Shown here piece by piece: positions 1 to 7,459 of a stretch of 64,000 nt of DNA; the stretch's first letter is position 1; each line of letters opens with the position of its first letter. Under the pieces are notes generated by a model, which made no database searches, was not told where the DNA came from, and saw only the letters and a list, made by a program, of their open reading frames with translations. The position numbers and the translations under genes were made by a program. The DNA is taken from the NCBI GenBank assembly GCA_035308525.1, contig DATGGM010000124.1, positions 1 to 64,000 of the forward strand, given 5' to 3'. The stretch comes from Bog-159 sp035308525 (lineage in GTDB: Bacteria > Acidobacteriota > Terriglobia > Bryobacterales > Bryobacteraceae).

Positions 1-248
1 AGCAGGCTCAGCGGGGTCTTCTCTTCCTCGAGCAGCTTGGCCACCGCGCCGCGCACTTCCGTACGTACACGCTCGCCACCCAGGGTGGCCAGCGCCTCCA
101 GATTGATGCGGTCCAGCAGCTTGCGGTGCAGCGCAAACTTCAACTCCTGGTGCTCCAGAGCCGCGCGATCCTGGGTAAAAAGCCGGTTTACCCAGCCCGC
201 TTCCTTCTCACCGTTCTTCGTCAGCGATCCGTTTAGAGTCGTAGCCAC
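1..248 (-). CDS. cpaF: CpaF-family pilus/secretion ATPase, N-terminal part (cut by window edge)
   Basis: Only the first 82 codons are present; the gene runs off the left edge. The N-terminal stretch (LKFALHRKLLDRINLEALA, then ERVRTEVRGAVAKLLEEEK) matches the helical region that precedes the ATPase core in CpaF/TadA-type ATPases, which power assembly of Flp/Tad pili or type II secretion-like machines at the inner membrane. The Walker motifs would lie outside the window. I chose the GTG at 248 because AGGAG lies 7-8 bases upstream; an ATG at 271 is out of frame. Family assignment is from remembered similarity of this helical segment, so other secretion ATPases of the same superfamily remain possible. 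Confidence 0.7.
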   Translation of the reverse strand, partial: MATTLNGSLTKNGEKEAGWVNRLFTQDRAALEHQELKFALHRKLLDRINLEALATLGGERVRTEVRGAVAKLLEEEKTPLSL

Positions 249-437
249 TTTTCAATCTCCTCGAATAACATGGCGGTCAATCCGCCTATGACATGCGCGG
301 CTCAGCCCGTGCGGCGACCGTGTTAACGCACCGTGACCGTAAGCGAGCGGTGCCCCAGTGCAGGCAAATCAACCGAACAAAGAGAATTTCTTTTTCATTG
401 GGTCCACGGCGGCCATGCGCATGCCCAGTTCCCCTCG

Positions 438-737
438 TCAGTGAATACATGACTTTAGTGCCTCGTGTCTGTTCCCGTACCAGTAGGCGCGCTGGCGTCG
501 CGTGGGGCGAGCCTCAACAAGACGCCGGACCGCGGCGGCCAGACCATGGAATATAGGTCGGCGTGCCACGTTACTCGCGGTTGCCAGACTAAGTGGCACA
601 GAAGGCGCACTTGTCGAACAGGGCAATCCGCTGCCGTGAGTGATTGCCTCATTCATGGCCTCGGTCACGTCCAACTGCAACTCCCGATTGACCGGTGAAT
701 AATTTGCCCCGGCAGGTTCCGTTTCTGAGATCGTCAT
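438..737 (-). pseudogene. Possible remnant of an anti-sigma-type ATPase gene
   Basis: An ATG at 737 has a good GGAGG site five bases upstream, so a real gene probably starts here. The first 37 codons contain LQLDVTEAMNEAITHGSG, which resembles the N-box (E..NA..HG) of RsbW/RsbT-like HATPase domains. Only about 23 residues precede it instead of the usual 40-50, and nothing typical of the fold follows. I read this as a decayed or truncated gene; it could also be a chance match in a short open frame. Confidence 0.25.
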
Positions 738-1459
738 CGTGCCTCCGCAAGGGTGTGCCTGACCCAGGTTACCTTGCTACGTTGAATCAGTATCCGGGTA
801 AAGGTCCAGCGGGCGTGTCCGGATATCGCGACGGGGAAGAGCATCCCTCGCCCGGCGAGTTGTGTGCCGCCCGAAAAGTCTGGCTGCGTTGCCGCCCTTG
901 CTTGGCTGTGCCTGGATGGTTACCGGAACCACAAGACGTGGTGAAGGCCGTTAGCCTATCCTCAGGACATTGACGAGAGGGCTGGACAGAGCCGTTTGTG
1001 CAAGCCGCTGGTTACCTGACTCACGGAATGCGGAACGATCGGGAACGCCAAGAGACGTGTGTCCTCACGTTTAGCGCCATGCCTTGAGGAAAACTCTTAG
1101 TGCTATGAGGGCTTCCACACATCGCAGTCCTAATATGTACGTTAGGCGGGCAGGCCGTCAAGTAGCCTTTGGGTATGTTTGCTTAATAACAACGATGATG
1201 CGGGCCGCTACGGCGCTCTGCATCTTTTGGTTTTAGTGGGTCTCGCCGGCCGGTTTCGGGTTCGGCCGTCACGCTTTTCACCGCTCGCCGAGCCAGCCAG
1301 GTCGCGTGCGCAGCGCAAGACGCCCGGCGCCGGTTCTGATTTGCGCGGATGGTAGCAGAAGCGTGGAAAGGGGGGTTTTCAGATACCCTGCTTTACGGCT
1401 GGTGTAATCCAGTTCGAAGAGCAGCCAGAAGGTGTTTGCAATTCTGTCAAATCAAAAAG
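738..1459. other. Long stretch without a recognisable gene
   Basis: About 720 bases hold only short open frames with no family signature on either strand. I see no tRNA, no repeat and no clear intrinsic terminator. Together with the broken frame at 438-737 it may be eroded sequence between the pilus genes and the L,D-transpeptidase. Confidence 0.4.
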
Positions 1460-2188
1460 CTACGGCAGACGCCAAGGATTTCGTAACCTTTTGTAGACTG
1501 CAGCGGGAAGTTGAATCAGGATTGGGTGTTTCTTTTCATCAAGGCTCTTCGTGATCTGGCGCAGGCGCATTTCCTCCATTGCGGTGCACCCGGCCGTTCC
1601 ATTCCCTGGACCCCGCCAGATATGAAGGAAAATGCAAGAACCGGCGCTCTTCACGTCTCCGGGGTTATAGCCAACTATGATGCCGAGTTTGTATTGTTCG
1701 ACTTCGCGCATCTTTTCGGAACTATGCCAATCAGGCAGGGAAATCAGATTTCGGTTGACGACCTCGTTGTAAGACCTCGATTTGACATCATCTACGCACT
1801 CGATCTGACCAGTCAACGGAAGGTATTGCATCTTGTTGGTGACCGGCGAAGAATCAAAGCCAAACTCCTGCTTTAGCAGGAAGATACCGGCTGGCGAACG
1901 ACCGTCGCCTTCTCGCTTGATGAATTCCGTACGGATGCCGTGAGCGACGGTCACGGCATCCCAAGCGAGTCCGTTTTTCCCTACCACTACTGAGATCTCC
2001 TCCCCGACTCGGCTCCAGCCTGTTGAGATCTTCTCGAAGCGGGTCAGGGTTCCGTTGACTGAGTTCCAATCCGTCGTAGTCACGACGAGTGCCTGTCGAG
2101 CTTGAACTATTAGTCTGCGGTATGTCGATGGCGCAGGATTTGCTCTTTCCGCCGCCAGGGACACAACTAAAGAAATAGGGATGATCAT
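1460..2188 (-). CDS. L,D-transpeptidase-like protein (YkuD fold), exported
   Basis: The C-terminal half has the YkuD/ErfK-type catalytic signature: HIWRG followed by GNGTAGCTAM, with the conserved His and Cys spaced as in L,D-transpeptidases, and an upstream substrate-side motif GDGRSPAGIF. Such enzymes cross-link or modify peptidoglycan in the periplasm, using the Cys as nucleophile. I prefer the ATG at 2188 because it starts a short hydrophobic leader (MIIPISLVVSLAAE) that can serve as a signal peptide. The open frame extends to 2353, but the extra residues look non-coding and no start has a strong ribosome site. The protein would be about 242 residues and appears to be a single-gene unit. 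It belongs to the COG3786-like branch; the exact reaction is inferred. Confidence 0.75.
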   Translation of the reverse strand: MIIPISLVVSLAAERANPAPSTYRRLIVQARQALVVTTTDWNSVNGTLTRFEKISTGWSRVGEEISVVVGKNGLAWDAVTVAHGIRTEFIKREGDGRSPAGIFLLKQEFGFDSSPVTNKMQYLPLTGQIECVDDVKSRSYNEVVNRNLISLPDWHSSEKMREVEQYKLGIIVGYNPGDVKSAGSCIFLHIWRGPGNGTAGCTAMEEMRLRQITKSLDEKKHPILIQLPAAVYKRLRNPWRLP

Positions 2189-2644
2189 CGCACTTCGTGC
2201 TGTGAACGTCACGATCCCCCCGGCCGCCGCCATCGGGCCACGGGCCACGGCATACGTCCCCACCATCTGCAGGTCAGCGCGAATATGGCCTTGCTTAATG
2301 CTCTGTCTGCCGTAGCCACAGCTACACGAGATTTTACGTGTTTTCAACCGCAATCGCTACTATAGCCGTATCGCAGGATCAGAAGCCCGTCAGCGCAAAC
2401 GCCGTCCGCGACAGATCGCAGCGCGGGACGTTTCGGCGCCGGACCGGACCGGGCGCCTCGCCCGCCGATGCGCACTGCTTAGGTCCTTGGGGTCATCCGA
2501 GGGGATGCCGCCAAAAAAGTTACCTGGGGTGCGCTGTTATGCGGGCGCGGATTAGAGGGCCGATCTTGACCCTCGAAGAATCACCCAAAGCACCGCTACA
2601 CCTTCCCATAACATCGTATTGCGATATACTGGTGTGGGGGTTAC
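2189..2644. other. Divergent intergenic region between YkuD-like gene and marR-clc
   Basis: I see no convincing gene in this 456-base gap. It should carry the promoters for both flanking units. The only clear element is the palindrome and -10-like hexamer at 2613-2630. Confidence 0.4.
2613..2630 (+). promoter_or_regulatory. Putative marR promoter and operator
   Basis: TATACT at 2625-2630 is a good -10 match 14 bases before the marR start. It overlaps an imperfect palindrome with ATCG/CGAT arms at 2613-2625. A palindrome over the -10 of a MarR gene is a common autorepression layout; the function is inferred. Confidence 0.4.
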
Positions 2645-3097
2645 ATGGTCCGTCATCGCAACTCGCAAACGCTGACCACTTCCGACTATAGGGCTCTGGG
2701 CAAATTTCGGTACCAAATCCGCCGTTTTCAGCATTTTAGCGAGATGGCCGCCCGCGCCGAAGACCTGGAGCCGCAGCAGCATCAGATGATGCTCGCGATT
2801 CGGACGTGGGAAGAACCCGACGCGCCCACCGTCGGAGACCTGGCGGCGCATCTACTCCTCAAGCATCACAGCGTTGTCGGGTTAATTGACCGGCTGGCGG
2901 AGCGCGGTTTGGTGGAACGTGTCCGTGGTGAAAGCGACCGCCGCAATGTGAGAGTGCACCTGACACCCGAAGGCTTCACGAAGCTCGAGCGTCTTTCCAG
3001 CGTTCATCGGGAAGAACTGCGTTCTTCCGGCCCTATTCTGGTCAACGCATTGGGCGCCCTGCTGCAAGGCCTCACTGCGGCGGGCCGCGTCAATTAG
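2645..3097 (+). CDS. MarR-family transcriptional regulator
   Basis: This 150-residue protein has the MarR layout: N-terminal dimerisation helices, then a winged helix-turn-helix at about residues 60-110 (PTVGDLAAHLLLKHHSVVGL, then the wing RVRGESDRRNVRVHLT) and a C-terminal helix. The DRR wing motif is typical of the family. MarR proteins bind palindromic operators as dimers and often respond to small aromatic or anionic ligands. The gene is followed after 30 bases by the ClC gene on the same strand, so it probably controls itself and the channel; the palindrome over its promoter fits that. Confidence 0.9.
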   Translation: MVRHRNSQTLTTSDYRALGKFRYQIRRFQHFSEMAARAEDLEPQQHQMMLAIRTWEEPDAPTVGDLAAHLLLKHHSVVGLIDRLAERGLVERVRGESDRRNVRVHLTPEGFTKLERLSSVHREELRSSGPILVNALGALLQGLTAAGRVN

Positions 3098-3127
3098 CAC
3101 CCACGAAAAGCAGAGGATCTAAAGGGG

Positions 3128-4960
3128 ATGTCCGTAAAACGCACAAGGAGAACGCCGCACAACGGCGGAGACAAGCTAGGCGATTTCACGATGACGACGC
3201 GCGCCCTGTTCATCTCTGGACTCGCCATTGTCATCGGCTTCGCCAGCGCCTTCATCGCCTTGGCGCTTCTGAGACTCATTGGCATTTTCACCAACCTGTT
3301 CTTCTTCCAGCGATGGGGTACCTCCATGGCATCGCCGGCGGGGAACCATCTAGGCCTTTGGGAAGTCGCCGTGCCCGTAGCGGGCGCTCTGATCATCGGC
3401 CTAATGGCGCGATTCGGGTCGGAACGTATCCGCGGCCACGGCATTCCCGAAGCCATTGAGGCCATCCTCATCAACGGCAGCAAAGTGGAGCCCAAGGTGG
3501 CCATCCTCAAGCCGCTCTCCAGCGCTATCTCGATCGGTAGCGGCGGACCGTTCGGCGCCGAAGGCCCTATCATCATGACCGGCGGCGCATTCGGGTCCAT
3601 GATCGCCCAACTGTTTCATCTCACGGCCAGCGAACGCAAGACGCTCCTGGTGGCCGGAGCCGCGGCCGGTATGTCGGCAACATTCGCCTCGCCGGTAGCG
3701 GCCGTGCTGCTCGCTGTCGAACTGCTGCTGTTCGAGTGGAAACCCCGCAGCTTCGTTCCCGTGGCGCTCGCTAGCGTCACCGCGGGTGCGGCGCGCCGCT
3801 ACATTCTGGGGCTCGGGCCGTTGTTTCCCGTGTCAGGGCACCCTGCCTTCATCGGCCCGGAAGGTCTGATGGGCTGCGTGGTGGCCGGCGTCCTGGCGGG
3901 GGTGCTTTCCATTCTCCTAACCCTGGCCGTCTACGCCGCAGAAGATCTTTTTCTTCGGCTTCCCATCCACTGGATGTGGTGGCCCGCGATTGGCGGGCTG
4001 GTGATCGGACTCGGCGGGCTCATCTTTCCGCAGGCCCTGGGTGTCGGCTACGATACCATCGGGGCCCTGCTGCAGGGTGAGGTTCCGCGCAATTTAATCC
4101 TTGGAATACTGCTGGTGAAGTCCGTGATCTGGGCGGTGTCTTTGGGCTCGGGAACATCCGGCGGAGTGCTGGCGCCACTGCTTATGATGGGCGGCGCGCT
4201 GGGTGGCATGGAAGCCATGTTCCTGCCTCATGAAGGAGCGGGCTTCTGGCCCCTGGTCAGCATGGGTGCGATTCTCGGAGGCACCATGCGCTCGCCTTTC
4301 ACCGGCATTATCTTCGCGTTGGAGCTGACCCACGATGTCAACATGCTGCTGCCGCTCCTGCTTGCCGTTTCCATCGCCCATGGCTTCACGGTGCTCACAT
4401 TGCGCCGCTCCATTCTGACCGAAAAAGTGGCCCGCCGCGGCTATCACCTCAGCCGCGAATATGCCGTGGACCCTCTGGAGATTCTCTTTGTGAAGGAGGT
4501 CATGCGTACCAACATCGTCGCGCTCCTCGCGCAGACTACCGTGGCCGGCCTGGTCGGGTCGCTGAATACCGATCATGAGCGCAAAGGCCAGTTGCTGTAT
4601 CCGGTAGTGGACGGAGACCGCACCCTACTCGGCGCCATCACACGCAACACCCTCCACCACCTGCTGCACGACGGGCCGGCGCCGCGCACTCCCCTGTCGG
4701 AGCTGGCCGACCGGGACCCGGTAGTGGCATATGCCGATGAACCCTTGCGCGTCGTGGTCAACCGTATGGCGGAAACCGGATACACGCGTTTCCCCGTGGT
4801 AGACCGGGAAGACGGCCGCAAACTGGTGGGCATGGTGGGGCTGCACGATTTGCTACAGGCTCGTACCCGCTCCATTCAAGAAGAGCGGCGGCGCGAACGT
4901 GTACTGCGCATCCATTTTCCCTTTGGCCCGCGGGGCAGCGTTACGTCGGCCAGTGGCTGA
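3128..4960 (+). CDS. ClC-type chloride channel/antiporter with C-terminal CBS pair
   Basis: This 610-residue integral membrane protein has ClC anion-pathway motifs in order: GHGIPE at 103-108, GAEGP at 143-147 with the gating glutamate at about 145, and GSGTSGGVLAP near 340-350. A cytoplasmic tail from about 458 holds two CBS domains, which in this family bind adenine nucleotides or sense ionic state. The second glutamate of proton-coupled members (FIIEEM in E. coli ClcA) aligns with VELLL here, so whether it is a channel or an exchanger cannot be settled by eye. The gene lies 30 bases after marR and is probably co-transcribed. The start at 3128 follows purine-rich AGAGGA/AAAGGGG; an alternative ATG is at 3191. 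Confidence 0.9.
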   Translation: MSVKRTRRTPHNGGDKLGDFTMTTRALFISGLAIVIGFASAFIALALLRLIGIFTNLFFFQRWGTSMASPAGNHLGLWEVAVPVAGALIIGLMARFGSERIRGHGIPEAIEAILINGSKVEPKVAILKPLSSAISIGSGGPFGAEGPIIMTGGAFGSMIAQLFHLTASERKTLLVAGAAAGMSATFASPVAAVLLAVELLLFEWKPRSFVPVALASVTAGAARRYILGLGPLFPVSGHPAFIGPEGLMGCVVAGVLAGVLSILLTLAVYAAEDLFLRLPIHWMWWPAIGGLVIGLGGLIFPQALGVGYDTIGALLQGEVPRNLILGILLVKSVIWAVSLGSGTSGGVLAPLLMMGGALGGMEAMFLPHEGAGFWPLVSMGAILGGTMRSPFTGIIFALELTHDVNMLLPLLLAVSIAHGFTVLTLRRSILTEKVARRGYHLSREYAVDPLEILFVKEVMRTNIVALLAQTTVAGLVGSLNTDHERKGQLLYPVVDGDRTLLGAITRNTLHHLLHDGPAPRTPLSELADRDPVVAYADEPLRVVVNRMAETGYTRFPVVDREDGRKLVGMVGLHDLLQARTRSIQEERRRERVLRIHFPFGPRGSVTSASG

Positions 4961-5288
4961 TGGGCACCCACCCATCCGCTCCGGAAGCCTGGCCGCTAAA
5001 ACGCCGAAAAGGGGACGATCAATAACAACGCCGGCTAAATCTCAAATTGTCGACCGTCCACGCGTTGGCTTCCGCTCTGACGCCGGACATGGCAACGTGT
5101 AACCCGCGCCGCAAAGCGCTCGATTTAGAGCCGGGCGTTTTCACCTGAAGCGACCCGAGGAGAATTGCGCCATCGACGGGGCGAGATCTATCCGCGAAAC
5201 AGAAACGGACGCTCACCGAGGCAAAAGCCGAGCTTCGCCGGATCTTCGGCAACGGATTGATCTCTTATCGAGGACGCTCGGCAGTCCT
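4961..5288. other. Convergent intergenic region, no gene seen
   Basis: This stretch lies between the ends of the ClC gene (plus) and the RND adaptor gene (minus). It holds no coding frame with a family signature and no clear hairpin with a T-run. Confidence 0.4.
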
Positions 5289-6638
5289 TCACCTCGCAAC
5301 CGGCACTGGCTGCACCTGCAAGCCTTCTCGAACCACATCACCCGGGCTGGCGATGATGGTTTGTCCTTCGATGAGCCCGCCGACAACTTCGAGGTGATCG
5401 CCGTAGTCCCGGCCGACTTCGATCTTTTGCAGATGAACCGTGTGTCCATCGCGCACTACGGCAACTTCCGTGCCTTCTCCCCGTGCGATCAGCGCGTCGC
5501 TGGGAATCTGTAAAGGAGCATTGGAGCGCGCACCGATCAGGGCCACGCGGGCGTACATACCCGGCAGCAACGCGCCGCCCGGATTCGGCACATGCACCTC
5601 GACCAATAATGTTCGGCTGGCGGGATCGAGCGCGCTCGCGGTGCGCGCGACGGCGCCCGCAAACTGGCGCCCGGGCAGGTTCGAAGCGCTCAGACGGGCG
5701 GGCTGGCCAACCCGCACTTCACTGGCGTTCGCTTGCGGAACGTTCAAATAGGTGCGCAGCGTATCGATCTGCGCGATGCGGAAGAGCAGCGTATTGCCGG
5801 TGTTCACCAGTGCGCCGACGTCCACATTACGCTGCGTGATCACTCCGTCGAACGGCGCCTTCACCAGCCGGTAACTTTGCATCTGATCCAGCCGGCCCAG
5901 GTTGGCCTCGGCGGCCGCCACGTTGCTGCGCTGCGCCGCGAGCGCTTTTTCGAGCGCTTTGGTGGCGGAAACCAGCGCATGGTACTCGGATTGATAGCGG
6001 TCGTTTTCCTGGCGTGAGACTACACCCTTGGCCGATAGTGCGGACCATCTTTGCGCCGTCACTTTGGCGAGGTCCTCGTCAGCCTGTCCCCGCTCGTAAT
6101 TGGCCGCAGCCTGGTCCACGGCCGCCAGGGACTGCTGGAGGGTGGCTTTAGCCTGACGGATCTGCTGATCCATCTCGGGGGCATCGATCTCAGCCAGAGA
6201 CTGGCCGGTGCGTACCCGATCGCCGATATCGACCATGCGGTGCTGCAGGTATCCATCGGCACGCGCCAGGATGGGGGCCTCGGTAATGGCCTGGATGCTG
6301 CCGGGCAGTTCGATCACGCTCTGGCCGGAGGAACGGCCCACCTCGATTACTTCCACACGTTGCAGCGCCCGTTCCTGCTCTCTCGCTTCTGCAGCGATCA
6401 GGTCCTGCCTCTTCCGCAGCGGCAAGTATCCGGAGACGAATGCCACTACGATCAGCACTATGACCGTCAAGAAAATAGCCCAGATGCTGATGGCCGAGGG
6501 ACGCCACACTTTCGCGGGCAACCCAGCCGTGAAGGCCCCATTACCCGCAGTCTTCAGTTCCTGGATTTGCCGTTTGAGATCTTCGTTCTCGCGCAGGAGA
6601 TCGGACATGCCGGGTTGATCGGATTCAGTGCGCCTCAT
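5289..6638 (-). CDS. RND efflux periplasmic adaptor (membrane fusion protein, HlyD/AcrA type)
   Basis: The 449-residue protein has an N-terminal cytoplasmic coiled stretch, one membrane anchor at about 48-72, then the adaptor layout: a first lipoyl half with DIGDRVRTGQSLAEIDAPEM, a long alpha-helical hairpin (about 160-260), a second lipoyl half with APFDGVITQRNVDVGALV, then beta-barrel and membrane-proximal domains. It links the inner-membrane RND pump to an outer-membrane channel. Its ATG overlaps the permease stop (ATGA at 6635-6638), so the two are translationally coupled, with the permease upstream. No TolC-like gene is nearby, so the channel must be encoded elsewhere. Confidence 0.9.
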   Translation of the reverse strand: MRRTESDQPGMSDLLRENEDLKRQIQELKTAGNGAFTAGLPAKVWRPSAISIWAIFLTVIVLIVVAFVSGYLPLRKRQDLIAAEAREQERALQRVEVIEVGRSSGQSVIELPGSIQAITEAPILARADGYLQHRMVDIGDRVRTGQSLAEIDAPEMDQQIRQAKATLQQSLAAVDQAAANYERGQADEDLAKVTAQRWSALSAKGVVSRQENDRYQSEYHALVSATKALEKALAAQRSNVAAAEANLGRLDQMQSYRLVKAPFDGVITQRNVDVGALVNTGNTLLFRIAQIDTLRTYLNVPQANASEVRVGQPARLSASNLPGRQFAGAVARTASALDPASRTLLVEVHVPNPGGALLPGMYARVALIGARSNAPLQIPSDALIARGEGTEVAVVRDGHTVHLQKIEVGRDYGDHLEVVGGLIEGQTIIASPGDVVREGLQVQPVPVAR

Positions 6639-7459
6639 CTGGTGTTCAATTCTTCCAGTCTACGCTGATGATCGACCGGCGGATTGGTCCGCAGGTAGGA
6701 ATAGATAATCGGGACTACGAACAACGTCGTAACGGTGGCGAAGGCCAGTCCACCGATTACCGCGCGCCCCAAGGGTGCATTCTGTTCTCCGCCTTCCCCC
6801 ATGCCCAACGCCATGGGAACCATGCCGAGGATCATGGCTGAGGCGGTCATCAGTACAGGGCGCACACGCGCAAAGCCTGCCGAGAGCATCGCCTCCTTCG
6901 CGGAGAGGAGCTTCTCGCGTTCATCGTTGGCGAAAGTAACGATCAGAATGCTGTTTGCCGTCGCCACGCCGATGCACATCATGGCCCCCATCAGCGAGGG
7001 CACGCTAAGCGAGGTCCCGGTCAGAAACAGAATCCAAAGAATCCCGGCCGTGGCGCCCGGAAGAGCCATCAGGATGATGAAGGGGTCCAGCCACGACTGG
7101 AAGTTTATGGTCATCAGGAGATACACGAGAACGACGGCAAATGCCAGCCCCAATCCCAACCGGAAGAACGACGATTGCATGGTAGCCACCTGTCCGCGCA
7201 ACGAGAACGATGTGCCGCGCGGCAGGTGGGGCTCTTCTTCGCGCATGATCTTCATGACTTCCGCGCCGACTCCGCCCAGATCGCGCCGGTCCACGTTGGC
7301 GAAGACATCGAAAACCGGCCAGACATTGTAATGGTTCACGATGACCGGCATATAGGAGCGGTGCGCGGAGGCCAGGTTCGAGAGCAGTTGCGTATTGCCG
7401 GCAACCGCCCCGGGGTTCCCGTAGGCTTGAGAAGAACCGCCCGGGACGTGCCGACCCAA
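6635..7459 (-). CDS. RND efflux permease, C-terminal fragment (after frameshift)
   Basis: This frame carries the last quarter of an AcrB-type permease: a periplasmic porter segment (VVNHYNVWPVFDVFANVDRR) followed by transmembrane helices 8-12 with NFQSWLDPFIILMALPGA and MCIGVATANSILIVTFANDE. It is the continuation of the frame at 7336-9921, in a different reading phase. Joining both across a single-base change gives about 1095 residues, normal for the family. The apparent TTG start at 7459 lies inside the overlap and is unlikely to be a real start. Either the gene is inactivated, or the frameshift is a sequencing error in this GC-rich tract. Confidence 0.8.
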   Translation of the reverse strand: MGRHVPGGSSQAYGNPGAVAGNTQLLSNLASAHRSYMPVIVNHYNVWPVFDVFANVDRRDLGGVGAEVMKIMREEEPHLPRGTSFSLRGQVATMQSSFFRLGLGLAFAVVLVYLLMTINFQSWLDPFIILMALPGATAGILWILFLTGTSLSVPSLMGAMMCIGVATANSILIVTFANDEREKLLSAKEAMLSAGFARVRPVLMTASAMILGMVPMALGMGEGGEQNAPLGRAVIGGLAFATVTTLFVVPIIYSYLRTNPPVDHQRRLEELNTR

